A stretch of 42,475 bases of DNA from positions 1-42,475 of the forward strand of contig DATJNS010000383.1 in the NCBI GenBank assembly GCA_035507915.1. The letters are read 5' to 3'. This document shows, piece after piece, positions 32,064 through 42,110 of this stretch (its first letter is position 1; each line of letters starts with the position of its first letter). This stretch comes from JACQAI01 sp035507915 (GTDB lineage Bacteria > Pseudomonadota > Alphaproteobacteria > Elsterales > Elsteraceae). The notes under the pieces were generated by a model, which saw only the letters and a list, made by a program, of their open reading frames with translations, was not told where the DNA came from and did not search any database. The position numbers were made by a program, and so were the translations under genes.

Positions 32064-35042
32064 TCAGCCGATCGGTGAGCGCGCCGAGGCCCGGTCGGGT
32101 CCCGGCTGCCGCTTCAGGCAACGCGGCGGCAGCCAAACCTGCACGGTGGTGCCCCGACCGAGCACGCTCGCGACGGTCAGGCGGCCGCCATGCAGCTCGA
32201 CCAGGGCCTTGGCGAGCGGCAGGCCGAGCCCGGTGCCCTCATAGTGACGGGTCAGCGGGTTCTCGATCTGGCGGAACGGCTCGAGCGCGACCGGAATGTC
32301 CTCCGGACGCATGCCGATCCCGGTATCGGCGATCGCGATCACGATGCCGCCGTCGTCGGGCAGGCTCGCGCTGACCGCGACGTGGCCGCCCGCCGGCGTG
32401 AACTTCATCGCGTTGGACAGCAGGTTGAGCAGGATCTGCTTGACGCGCAGCCGGTCGGCGACCAGCAGCGGCAGGCCGGGCGGCAGCTCGGCGGTCAGGC
32501 TGAGCTGGCCGTCCTCGGCGCGGTCGCGCAGCAGGCGCTGGCACTCGCCCACCACGTCGGGGAGATCGACCAGCTCCTCGTGCAGCTCCATGCGGTCGAC
32601 CTCGATCTTCGAGGTGTCGAGCACGTCGTTGATGAGGCGCAGCAGGTACTGACCGGACGCGTGGATCTCGCTCGCGTAGTCGCGATAGCGCGCGTCGAGC
32701 GGGCCCATCATGGCTTCGCGGGTGACCTCGGAGAAACCCAGGATGGCATTGAGCGGGGTGCGCAGCTCGTGGCTCATGTTGGCGAGGAACAGCGACTTCG
32801 CGCGGTTCGCCGCGTCGGCCGCCGCCCGCGCGCTCTCGGCCTCGATGCGCGCCTCGTTGAGCTCGTGCGCCTGCCGCTCGAGCCGCGCCCTCGTGTCCTC
32901 GAGGTCGAATTCGCGCTGCCGCGACACGCTGACGTCGATGTAGGTGGTGACGAAGCCGCCGCCCGGCAGCGGCACGCGCCGGATCTCGACGACCTGCCCG
33001 TTCGGCCGCTTGCGCTCGAACTGATGGGGCTGCGGATCGAGCGCGCGCTCGACGACCGGCCGTGTCAGGTCGTCGATGTCGCCCGGACCGTACTCGCCGC
33101 GCTCCGCGTGGTAGCGGATGAACTTCTCGAACGGATCGCCGATCCGCAGCATGTTGGGATCGAGCTGGTAGACGTCGAGGAACGGCCGGTTGAACGCGAC
33201 GAAGCGCCGGTCGCGGTCGACCAGCGTCACGCCCACCGGCAGGTTCTCGATCAAGGTCGAGAAGATCTCGGTCTGGTGCTCGAGCGCGTGCTCGGCCTCG
33301 ATCTGTCCGGTCACGTCGCGGCCGGTGCCGCGGTAGCCCGCGAACCCGCCCTCGGCGTCGCGGAACGGCCGGCCGCTGACGCTGACGTAATAGCGCCGTC
33401 CGTCATGAGTCTCGCCTCCGACGACGAAGTCGCGGAACGGCGCGCGCACCGCCAGGGCGGAGAGGTAGTCGTGCCGTTGCGCCGTGTCGTCGCCGGCGAT
33501 GCGGCCCGCGTCGATGCGCCGGCCGATCAGGGTCGCGGCGCTGATGCCGGTCGCCTTCTCGACGCCCTCCGAGATGAAGGTGAAGCGGTGATCGGCGTCG
33601 GTCTCCCAGAACCAGTCGTTCGAGGCGCCGGCCCAATCGGCGAGGCGCGCTCGCGCGGCCTCGACTTCCGCCTGCGCGCGCTTGAGCTCGGTGATGTCGG
33701 CGTGGATGCCGACGATGCCGCCGTCGCTGGTTCGCCGCTCCGAGATCCTGAGGATGCGGCCGCCGGACTCGCGCATGATCACGCCGGACGCGCTGCGATG
33801 CACGTCCATGCGCGCCCGGATCCAGGCCTCGGGATCCTCGCCCTTGGGCACGACGAGCTCGCCGGTGCGGATCGCGTGGCGCAGGATCTCCTCGAAGCTG
33901 ATGCCCGGCTCGTAGGTGATCGGGTCGCGGCTGCGCAGCTCGCGGAAGCGCTGGTTGCACAATACCAATTGATCGTTGCGGTCGTAGAGAATGAAGCCGT
34001 CCGACATCGCGTCGACGGCGTCCTGCAGCATGATGTCCTGGCGGCGGCGGCGCGCCTCGTTGGCGCGCAAGAGGATCATGAGCAGGATGATGGCGCCGGT
34101 GGCAGCGACCGCGGCGGCGCCGATGAAGCCTGCCTGACGCCGCCACTGCGCCAGGATCGCGGCTTCGCTGATCGACGGGATGACGATCAGCGGATATCCC
34201 GCGATCCGGCGGGGCGCGAAGATCCGGCTCTCCTGGTCGGCGCCGATCGCCGCATGGATCGCGCCGCCGTGCGCCACCACGTCGGGCTTCCGGAAGATGA
34301 CGCTGTCGGTCAACCGCTCGCCGATCTCCGGGCCCTGATGCGGATAGCGCGCGAGCACCGTCGCATCGTCGCGCAGCAGCGTGATCGCCGCGCCGTCGGT
34401 GGCGGTGGCCGACTTGTAGACGGTCTCGAAATAGGCCGGATCGAGATCGATGTCGACCACGCCGGCGAACGAGCCATCCGGGCGCTCGAGCCGCCGGCTG
34501 ACCACGATGAGCCAGTCGCCGGTCAGCCGCCCACGCACCACGTCGATGCCGAGCGCGGTGCCCGGCGTGTCGCGATGCTTGATGAAGTGCGGCCGATCGC
34601 CGAGCCAGAGCCCCGGCGGGCCGTCGGTGCGCGACCACACGCGCACGACGCCGTCGGCCCCGATCACCGTCGTCTGCTTGATCTGCGGGATGCCGGCGAT
34701 CTTGTCGAGCAGCATCGCGTGGATCGTCTCGATGTCCGCGCCCTCGCGCTCGAGCCGCTTCAGCCGATCCTCGATCGCGTCGAGCGTCAGCCCGACCGCC
34801 TGCACGGTGCGCGCGGTCTGCTCGGCGAGCACCGCGCCGAGATTGGTCATCTGGTGGTCGGCGTCGCGCAGCGCGGTCACGCGCAGATAGACGATCAGCG
34901 TGCCGGCCATGCCGATCAGCATGACGATGACCAGCGCGCTGAACACGAGCAGGAGATTGCGCGAGCTCGGACGGCGCGCCGACCGGGCGAGCGTGGCGGT
35001 CGACGAGCCGGCGGACAGGGCGGCGGTCGCGGTCTCGGTCAT
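32064..35042 (-). CDS. PAS-domain membrane sensor histidine kinase
   Basis: A 992-residue sensor kinase. A first membrane helix (about 29-53) and a second (about 308-330) enclose a 250-residue periplasmic sensor resembling a dCache domain (VIGADGVVRVWSRT, GDWLIVVSRRLERPDGSFAGVVDID). Three PAS domains follow: about 340-460 (FILYDRNDQLVLCNQRF), 490-600 (WFWETDADHRFTFISEG) and 605-720 (PVGVTLVDRDRRFVAFNRP). The HisKA box is FLANMSHELRTPLNAILGF with His at about 758. The catalytic domain has LLNLLSNAMKFTP, IADTGIGM and GTGLGLPLAKALVELHGG. No receiver domain or adjacent response regulator is visible, so its partner lies elsewhere. Orientation and proximity suggest a link with the efflux genes, not proof of one. 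Confidence 0.94.
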   Translation of the reverse strand: MTETATAALSAGSSTATLARSARRPSSRNLLLVFSALVIVMLIGMAGTLIVYLRVTALRDADHQMTNLGAVLAEQTARTVQAVGLTLDAIEDRLKRLEREGADIETIHAMLLDKIAGIPQIKQTTVIGADGVVRVWSRTDGPPGLWLGDRPHFIKHRDTPGTALGIDVVRGRLTGDWLIVVSRRLERPDGSFAGVVDIDLDPAYFETVYKSATATDGAAITLLRDDATVLARYPHQGPEIGERLTDSVIFRKPDVVAHGGAIHAAIGADQESRIFAPRRIAGYPLIVIPSISEAAILAQWRRQAGFIGAAAVAATGAIILLMILLRANEARRRRQDIMLQDAVDAMSDGFILYDRNDQLVLCNQRFRELRSRDPITYEPGISFEEILRHAIRTGELVVPKGEDPEAWIRARMDVHRSASGVIMRESGGRILRISERRTSDGGIVGIHADITELKRAQAEVEAARARLADWAGASNDWFWETDADHRFTFISEGVEKATGISAATLIGRRIDAGRIAGDDTAQRHDYLSALAVRAPFRDFVVGGETHDGRRYYVSVSGRPFRDAEGGFAGYRGTGRDVTGQIEAEHALEHQTEIFSTLIENLPVGVTLVDRDRRFVAFNRPFLDVYQLDPNMLRIGDPFEKFIRYHAERGEYGPGDIDDLTRPVVERALDPQPHQFERKRPNGQVVEIRRVPLPGGGFVTTYIDVSVSRQREFDLEDTRARLERQAHELNEARIEAESARAAADAANRAKSLFLANMSHELRTPLNAILGFSEVTREAMMGPLDARYRDYASEIHASGQYLLRLINDVLDTSKIEVDRMELHEELVDLPDVVGECQRLLRDRAEDGQLSLTAELPPGLPLLVADRLRVKQILLNLLSNAMKFTPAGGHVAVSASLPDDGGIVIAIADTGIGMRPEDIPVALEPFRQIENPLTRHYEGTGLGLPLAKALVELHGGRLTVASVLGRGTTVQVWLPPRCLKRQPGPDRASARSPIG

Positions 35043-35410
35043 GCCGCCGGCCCGGCTGTCAGGCGACGCGGCGGCGCCGGCACGGGCAGCCCCGACCCTC
35101 GATGGACGCGCGAGTCGCCGTCGACGGCGTCATTCCGATCCCCCGTGCTGCCGCGCGCACGACCGCGCACGGCCGGCAGGCGTGGGGTTGTCATGGCGCG
35201 TCTGCGGCATGGCCATCGCCACCGGACGCATGCCCCCGATCACCCGACCGAAGTCCCCGAGTTTTAGGCGATGATGGTTAAAATAACCAGAGTCTTGCGG
35301 CACGCGGCTGCCGTGCCGGATCAACCCACCCCGCGATGGCGGCTGACGTGCCGGGCCGGCTCGGCGAAGATGGCGCGGTCGAGCCGCCCAACCGAGACCC
35401 CGCGCCGCCC
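35043..35410. promoter_or_regulatory. Divergent intergenic region between kinase and molybdo-enzyme genes
   Basis: This 368-base gap is GC-rich for its first 220 bases, where I see no gene. A perfect 5-bp-arm palindrome, GGTTAAAATAACC (35276-35288), stands out, followed by a hairpin CGGCACG-7-CGTGCCG (35298-35318). Both lie 90-135 bases upstream of the ATG at 35411. An operator for the molybdo-enzyme gene is possible. The palindrome resembles, but does not match, the TTAAATTAAA boxes of the polysaccharide locus. Confidence 0.4.
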
Positions 35411-37753
35411 ATGATCGCGTTCCGCGCCATCGGCCAGCCGTTGCGCCGCATCGAGGACCACCGCCTGCTGGTTGGCGCGGGCCGGTTCAGCGACGACGCC
35501 GCGCTGCCGGGCCAGGCTTATGCCGCGCTGGTGCGCGCGCCCCTGCCCCATGCGCGCCTGCGCGCCATCGACACGCGCCGCGCGCGCGCCTTGCCGGGCG
35601 TGTTGGGCGTGTTCACCGGCGCCGACTGCCTGGCCGACGGGCTCGGCCCGATCCGCCACACGCCGGCGCCGCAGACCCGGCACGACCTAAGGCTGACCGG
35701 CCCCGGCGGCGCCGACATCTTCATCGGACCGCATCTGCTGCTGCCGGTCGACAAGGTGCGCCACGTCGGCGAGGCGGTCGCGCTGGTGATCGCCGAGACC
35801 GAGGCGCAGGCGCTCGACGCCGTGGAGGCGGTCGACGTCGACTACGAGGCGTTGCCGTTCGTGAGCGACGTCGAGGCGGCGCTGGCGCCAGGCGCGCCCG
35901 CGGTGTGGGACGAGGTGCCGGACAACCGGCTGGTCGACACCGAGTTCGGCGACGCGGCGGCGACCGCGCGCGGCTTCGCGGCGGCCGCCCGCGTCATCGC
36001 GATGGATTTCCACGTCGCGCGCGTCACCGCGGTCGCGCTCGAGCCGCGCGCGGCGCTCGCGCACTACGATCCGGCGAGCGAGCGCTACACGCTTCACGCG
36101 GGCAGCGGCGGCGCGGTGCGTCAGAAGCGCGAGCTCGCCGGCGCGCTCGGCATCGCACCCGAAAGCCTGCGCGTGCTGTCGCACGACGTCGGCGGCAATT
36201 TCGGCTCGAAGAACCGGCCCTACGTCGAGTTCGGCCTGGTCCTGTGGGCGGCGCGCAAGGTCGGCCGCCCGGTCAAGTTCACCGCGACGCGCGGCGAGGC
36301 GTTCCTCAGCGACTACCAGGGGCGCGATCTCGTCACCAAGCTGGCGCTCGCGCTCGCCGCCGACGGCCGCTTCCTCGCGCTGCGCGCCCACAACGTCAGC
36401 AACGTCGGCGCGCGCTGCGTCTCGCTGTCGCCGCTCGGCAAGGGCGCGGCGCTGATCACCGGCGCCTACGACATCCCGGCCGCGCACTTGCGCGCGCAGG
36501 CGGCGTTCACCAACACGATGTCGACCAACGCCTATCGCAGCTCGGGCCGGCCCGAGGTCATCTTCGCGATCGAGCGCCTGGTCGACCGCGCGGCCGATGC
36601 GCTCGGCATCGATCGCGTCACCTTGCGCCGGCGCAACCTGATCGGCGCCGACCGCATGCCGTACGCCAACGCGATCGGCGCGGTCTACGACAGCGGCACC
36701 TATGCGGCGAACATGGAACGCGCCATGCGGCTCGCCGATTGGGACGGCTTCGCGGCGCGCCGGCGCGACGCGGCCGCACGCGGCCGGCTGCTCGGCCGCG
36801 GCCTGGCGAACTATGTCGAGTCCTCGATCGGCGCGCCGCGCGAGCGCGTCGAGCTCACGGTGACGGCGGACGACCGGCTCGATCTCGTGGTCGGTACCCA
36901 GCCGAGCGGCCAGGGTCACGAGACCAGCTTTGCACAGGTCGCGTCCGACCTGCTGGGCGTGCCCGCCGAGAGCATCCGGGTGATCACCGGCGACACCGAC
37001 ATCGTCGCGGTCGGCGGCGGCTCGCATTCCGGCCGTTCGCTGCGCCACGCCGCGACCGTGACGGCCAAGGCCGCGCCCGAGCTGATCGCCAAGGGGCGGA
37101 GCCTCGCCGCCGCGCTGCTCGACTGCCCGGCCGATGCGGTCGACTTCGCCGACGGACGCTTCGGCGCGCCGCACAGCAACCGCCGCTTCAACCTGCTCGA
37201 GCTCGCCAAGGAGGCGGCGCGCCGCGGGATGCTCGCGCCCGGCGCGCTCGCGGTCGCCGCCGAGAACGAGATGCACGATCCCGTCTATCCGAACGGCTGC
37301 GCGGTGTGCGAGGTCGAGGTCGATCCGGAGACCGGCGAGGTGGTGCTGACCCGCTACGCCGCGGTCGACGACGTCGGGCGCTGCATCAATCCCTTGATCG
37401 TGCACGGCCAGACCCACGGCGCGATCGCGCAAGGCGTCGGCGAGGCGCTGTGGGAGCACTGCGCGCTCGGCGCCGGCACGGGACAACCGCTCGCCGGCTC
37501 GCTGCTCGACTACGCGCTGCCGCGCGCCGACACGCTGCCGCGGCTCGATTCCGACATCGTCGAGGTGCTGTCGCCGACCAACCCGCTCGGCATCAAGGCG
37601 GGCGGCGAAGGCGGCACGACGCCAGCGCTCGCCGTCGTGGTCGGCGCCATCCTCGACGCGCTCGCGGGGCTCGGCGTCGAGGACATCACGATGCCGGCGA
37701 CGCCCTTCGCCGTGTGGCAAGCGATCCGGGCCGCGACGCCGCGCACGTCCTAG
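35411..37753 (+). CDS. Xanthine dehydrogenase family molybdopterin-binding subunit
   Basis: A 780-residue large subunit of the xanthine oxidase/CO dehydrogenase family. The N-terminal IGQPLRRIEDHRLLVGAGRFSDD is typical and supports the ATG at 35411 over one at 35336. Further motifs are HVGEAVALVIAET, GGNFGSKNRPYVEFGLV, NAYRSSGRPEVIFAIERL (about 372, the form II AYRxxGR loop, not the AYRCSFR of true form I CO dehydrogenase) and QPSGQGHETSFAQVA. The presumed catalytic Glu is at about 732 in KAGGEGGTTPAL. The enzyme hydroxylates aldehydes or N-heterocycles using Mo-pterin. The usual 2Fe-2S and FAD subunits are not adjacent. Substrate is unknown. Confidence 0.92.
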   Translation: MIAFRAIGQPLRRIEDHRLLVGAGRFSDDAALPGQAYAALVRAPLPHARLRAIDTRRARALPGVLGVFTGADCLADGLGPIRHTPAPQTRHDLRLTGPGGADIFIGPHLLLPVDKVRHVGEAVALVIAETEAQALDAVEAVDVDYEALPFVSDVEAALAPGAPAVWDEVPDNRLVDTEFGDAAATARGFAAAARVIAMDFHVARVTAVALEPRAALAHYDPASERYTLHAGSGGAVRQKRELAGALGIAPESLRVLSHDVGGNFGSKNRPYVEFGLVLWAARKVGRPVKFTATRGEAFLSDYQGRDLVTKLALALAADGRFLALRAHNVSNVGARCVSLSPLGKGAALITGAYDIPAAHLRAQAAFTNTMSTNAYRSSGRPEVIFAIERLVDRAADALGIDRVTLRRRNLIGADRMPYANAIGAVYDSGTYAANMERAMRLADWDGFAARRRDAAARGRLLGRGLANYVESSIGAPRERVELTVTADDRLDLVVGTQPSGQGHETSFAQVASDLLGVPAESIRVITGDTDIVAVGGGSHSGRSLRHAATVTAKAAPELIAKGRSLAAALLDCPADAVDFADGRFGAPHSNRRFNLLELAKEAARRGMLAPGALAVAAENEMHDPVYPNGCAVCEVEVDPETGEVVLTRYAAVDDVGRCINPLIVHGQTHGAIAQGVGEALWEHCALGAGTGQPLAGSLLDYALPRADTLPRLDSDIVEVLSPTNPLGIKAGGEGGTTPALAVVVGAILDALAGLGVEDITMPATPFAVWQAIRAATPRTS

Positions 37754-38062
37754 AGCGGCCCGCGCCCCGCCCTGCCTTACCAGGCCAAATGCAGGTCCCC
37801 GCCCACCGGGACGCACAAGAAAAGGGTCCCCCGTCCACGCCGCCATGATCCGGCTCCGAAGCTCATGACGCCGGGTGTCGCAGGTTTTTCATGACATCAG
37901 CAGGGTCTGCTCGTGTCGCTGGACCAGGCTGGCGCGCAATCCGAGGATTTCCGCGCGTTTTGGGCCGGAATATGATTAATAATGGGTTTATATTCGGCTT
38001 GATTTAGATCGCTTTTGACCGAGACTCACGCCCCACGAAAACCAACAAAGGGAGCCTGGGTG
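37754..38062 (+). promoter_or_regulatory. Intergenic region with AT-rich promoter-like segment
   Basis: The first 170 bases are GC-rich, with only a small GTCCC-8-GGGAC inverted repeat near 37796-37813. Bases 37964-37998 form an imperfect inverted repeat (GCCGGAATAT and ATATTCGGC) around GATTAATAATGGGTTT. This is the only AT-rich patch nearby and a likely promoter or operator for the small secreted protein gene. No gene is seen. Confidence 0.4.
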
Positions 38063-38419
38063 ATGCGCGCATTGTTGACGGTCGCGATCGTGCTGGCGGC
38101 AATGCCGGCGTGGGCGTACGAGGGCCACTACGAGGGCCAAGCGACGTTCGTGATCGGCAACCGTTTCTGCCCATCCCTGGGTCCCGCGCTCAAGTTCGAC
38201 GTCAGCCAGGACGGCAAGGTGGTCGGCGGCGTGCGCACCCAGACGAAGGCAGTGCCGTTCGACGGCACGGTCGGCGCCGACGGCAAGCTGAGCGCGTCCT
38301 ACAAAACGACCACCGATGCCGACGTGGTCAACATCCAGGCGCAGCTGACCGACACGCATCTCGAAGGCTTCACGCAGTCGGCCAACTGTCGCTACAAGCT
38401 CAGCTTCAATCGCCGCTGA
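38063..38419 (+). CDS. Small secreted protein, unknown function
   Basis: A 118-residue protein from the ATG at 38063, chosen because GGGAG lies ten bases upstream and because translation then begins directly with a Sec signal (MRALLTVAIVLAAMPAWA, cleavage before YEG). The mature 100 residues alternate polar and hydrophobic positions (FDVSQDGKVVGGVRT, VGADGKLSASYKTTTD) with two Cys (RFCPSLG and SANCRYKLSF), suggesting a small beta-sandwich with one disulphide in the periplasm. No named family is recognised. It stands alone between the molybdo-enzyme and the convergent CoA-ester lyase. Confidence 0.75.
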   Translation: MRALLTVAIVLAAMPAWAYEGHYEGQATFVIGNRFCPSLGPALKFDVSQDGKVVGGVRTQTKAVPFDGTVGADGKLSASYKTTTDADVVNIQAQLTDTHLEGFTQSANCRYKLSFNRR

Positions 38420-38460
38420 CGCGCTTCGGCGACCTGGCGCGGCGTGCCGGCGCGTCAGCG
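38414..38460. terminator. Hairpin containing both stop codons of convergent genes
   Basis: A perfect 11-bp inverted repeat, CGCTGACGCGC (38414-38424) and GCGCGTCAGCG (38450-38460), includes the TGA of the secreted protein and the stop of the CoA-ester lyase. An inner CGGC/GCCG pair can extend the stem. There is no T run on either side. A bidirectional transcription barrier or mRNA 3'-end stabiliser is likely. Confidence 0.5.
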
Positions 38461-39336
38461 ACCCGCCTCCAACGCCGCGATGCGCTCGGCGAGCGCGATC
38501 AGGCGACGCGCGCTGTCGACGTGCAGATTCTCGATCAGTTTGCCGTCGACCAGCACGACACCCTTGCCCGACGCGACCGCTTCGTCGTGCGCCGCGATGA
38601 TGCGGCGCGCCCACGCGACCTCCTCGGGCGCCGGCGCGAAGATCCGGTTGGCCACGTCGATCGTCTTGGGATGGATCAGCGTCTTGCCGTCGAAGCCGAG
38701 CTCGCGTCCCTGCCGGCACGCCGCCGCGAAGCCCGCGTCGTCGGCGAGATCGAGCTGCACGCCGTCCAGGATCGCGAGCCCGTAGGAGCGCGCGGCGAGC
38801 AGCGCCAGGCCGAGCGCGGTCAGCAGCGGCAGACGATCGCGCGTGTGCGCCGCGTTCAGGTCCTTCGCCAGGTCCGACGTGCCCATCACCAGCCCGGCGA
38901 GGCGCGGCGACGCGCCGGCGATCGCCTCGGCGTGCAGCGCGCCGAGCGGCGTCTCGATCATGCACCAGAGCGCGAGGCGCTCGGGCGCGCCCGCGGCGAC
39001 CAGCAAGGCTTCGGCGGCGCGTACCGCCCCGGCGTCCTCGACCTTGGGCAGCACGACGCCGTCGATCGCGAGCCGCGCGGCGGTCGCCAAGTCCTCGCCT
39101 GCCCACTCGGTCGTGAGGCCGTTGACGCGCAGCAGGAGCTCGCGCCCGCCGTAGCCGCCCTGACGCACCGCCTCGGCGACCTGGGCGCGCGCGGCCGCCT
39201 TGGCGTCGGGCGCGACCGCGTCCTCGAGGTCGAAGATCAGCACGTCGGCCGGCAGGCCGCGCGCCTTGTCGAGCGCGCGGGCGTTGGCGCCCGGCATGTA
39301 GAGCGCGCTACGGCGCGGACGCGCGGTGGCGGCCAT
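38455..39336 (-). CDS. CoA-ester lyase, HpcH/HpaI aldolase family (CitE-like)
   Basis: A 293-residue enzyme of the citrate lyase beta-subunit-like group, which cleaves or forms malyl-CoA-type thioesters in the cytoplasm with Mg2+. Signatures are RSALYMPGANARALDKAR, VLIFDLEDAVAPDAK, LLRVNG, LWCMIETPLGALHAEAIA with a metal-binding Glu, GTSDLAKDL, and FDGKTLIHPKTIDVANRIFAP. The ATG at 39336 has GAGGA upstream. It is divergent from hutF across only 48 bases. The substrate (L-malyl-CoA, beta-methylmalyl-CoA or citramalyl-CoA) cannot be told from sequence alone. Confidence 0.92.
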   Translation of the reverse strand: MAATARPRRSALYMPGANARALDKARGLPADVLIFDLEDAVAPDAKAAARAQVAEAVRQGGYGGRELLLRVNGLTTEWAGEDLATAARLAIDGVVLPKVEDAGAVRAAEALLVAAGAPERLALWCMIETPLGALHAEAIAGASPRLAGLVMGTSDLAKDLNAAHTRDRLPLLTALGLALLAARSYGLAILDGVQLDLADDAGFAAACRQGRELGFDGKTLIHPKTIDVANRIFAPAPEEVAWARRIIAAHDEAVASGKGVVLVDGKLIENLHVDSARRLIALAERIAALEAGR

Positions 39337-39384
39337 GGCTCGGGTCCTCTTCGCAGCCGACGGTTTCGCCCCTACAAATAGCAA

Positions 39385-40743
<1,359 letters not shown>

Positions 40744-40745
40744 TC

Positions 40746-42104
40746 ATGAGCGCGGACGCCGACCATCCCCAATCGATGCGCGCCGCGCTGGCCCGCATCG
40801 CCGACGCGGGCCAGCTGCGCTCGATCGCCGAGCCGGTCGATCCGCGCTTCGAGCTCGCGGCGTACCTCGCGCTGCTGCCGCCCGAGCAGACCGTGCGGTT
40901 CGACGCGCTCGCGGGTCATCCGGGCGCGCGCATCGTCGCCAACTTACTGCCGAGCCGCGCTCGCATCGCCGCCGCGCTCGGTGTCACACCCGCGGCGCTG
41001 CAAGCGGCGCTGATCGCGGCGATCGCACGGCCGACCCCGTCGCGGCTGGTCGAGCACGCGCCCTGCCAGGCGGTCTCGGTCGCCGATCCGGACCTCGCCG
41101 CGTTGCCGATCCCGACTTTCTTCGAGGGCGAAACCGGCCCCTACATCACCGCGGGCGCGATCGTGGCGCAGGATCCGGAGACCGGGCGGGGCAACCTGTC
41201 GTTCGCGCGGCTGAAGCCGCTGGGCGGCAACCGCGCCCTCATCGGCATCGCGCCCAATCACCATCTGGCGACCTTGGCGCGACGCGCGGCCGCGCGCGCC
41301 GAGACCCTGCCGATCGCGGTGACGTTGGGCAACCATCCGGCCGTGCTGATCGCCGCCGCGCTCTATCTCGGGCTCGGCGACGATGAACGCGAGGTCGCCG
41401 GATCGCTGGTGGGCGAGCCGCTCGAGCTCGCGCGCTGCGCGACCAGCGGCCTCGCCGTGCCGGCGCATTGCGAGATCGTGCTCGAGGGTCGGCTCGATCC
41501 GACCGAAACCGTCGTCGAAGGTCGCGTCTCGGAGTTCCACGGCTACTACGAGGATTACGGCACCGGGCAAGTCGTGCGCGTCGACCGGCTGACGCGCCGC
41601 GCCGATGCGATGTTGCAGGTGATCCAACCCGGCTATCACGCCGAACACGTGTGGATCGGCGCGGTCGCGATCGCGGCCGGGCTCGCGCGCACGCTGGCGT
41701 CCTCGTTCGCCGTCGCCGCGGTCGCGGTGACGCCCGGCGGCGCCGGACGGCTGCACGCCGTCGTCGCGCTCGCGGATCCGGAACCGGGTGACGCCAAACG
41801 CGCGATCTTCGCCGTGTGGGCGGCGGTGAGCCTGGTCAAGCGGGTCACGGTGGTCGACGCCGACATCGATCCGTGGGACCCGGTCGCCGTCGAATGGGCG
41901 CAGGCGACGCGCCTCGACGCCGCGCGCGACGTCGTCATCGTGCCGACCCTGCGCGCAGACCGCGCCGAGCCGCTCGAGCAGGCGGGGGTCGTCGCCAAGC
42001 TCGGGCTCGACGCCACGCGCAAACCCGATGATCGCGACTGGCGGCGCGCCGAGCCGCCGGCCGACATCATCGAGTCCGTGCGGCGGAAACTCGGGCTCGG
42101 CTGA
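40746..42104 (+). CDS. UbiD family decarboxylase
   Basis: A 452-residue member of the prenylated-FMN-dependent UbiD decarboxylases, which act on aromatic or alpha,beta-unsaturated carboxylic acids. The prFMN/metal region reads ITAGAIVAQDPETGRGNLSFARLKPLG, followed by IGIAPNHHLATLARRA, PIAVTLGNHPAVLIAAAL and HCEIVLEGRLDPTETVVEGRVSEFHGYY, with the conserved acidic residues. Length fits the family. No UbiX flavin prenyltransferase gene is nearby. Its ATG is two bases after the hutF stop, and it converges on the dioxygenase-like gene at the right edge. A protocatechuate-type or related substrate is possible, not shown. Confidence 0.9.
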   Translation: MSADADHPQSMRAALARIADAGQLRSIAEPVDPRFELAAYLALLPPEQTVRFDALAGHPGARIVANLLPSRARIAAALGVTPAALQAALIAAIARPTPSRLVEHAPCQAVSVADPDLAALPIPTFFEGETGPYITAGAIVAQDPETGRGNLSFARLKPLGGNRALIGIAPNHHLATLARRAAARAETLPIAVTLGNHPAVLIAAALYLGLGDDEREVAGSLVGEPLELARCATSGLAVPAHCEIVLEGRLDPTETVVEGRVSEFHGYYEDYGTGQVVRVDRLTRRADAMLQVIQPGYHAEHVWIGAVAIAAGLARTLASSFAVAAVAVTPGGAGRLHAVVALADPEPGDAKRAIFAVWAAVSLVKRVTVVDADIDPWDPVAVEWAQATRLDAARDVVIVPTLRADRAEPLEQAGVVAKLGLDATRKPDDRDWRRAEPPADIIESVRRKLGLG

Positions 42105-42110
42105 CCCGCG

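Noticed and set aside
32190..35267. A long plus-strand frame opposite the histidine kinase.
   Set aside because: The kinase on the minus strand has all HisKA and HATPase boxes; the opposite frame has no recognisable domain and shadow-like composition.
35130..35324. A 64-codon minus-strand frame in the kinase/molybdo-enzyme gap.
   Set aside because: No ribosome-binding site, no recognisable features, and it runs through the palindrome and hairpin that look regulatory.
35411..37753. True (form I) carbon monoxide dehydrogenase large subunit.
   Set aside because: The active-site loop is AYRSSGR, not AYRCSFR, and the medium and small subunit genes are missing.
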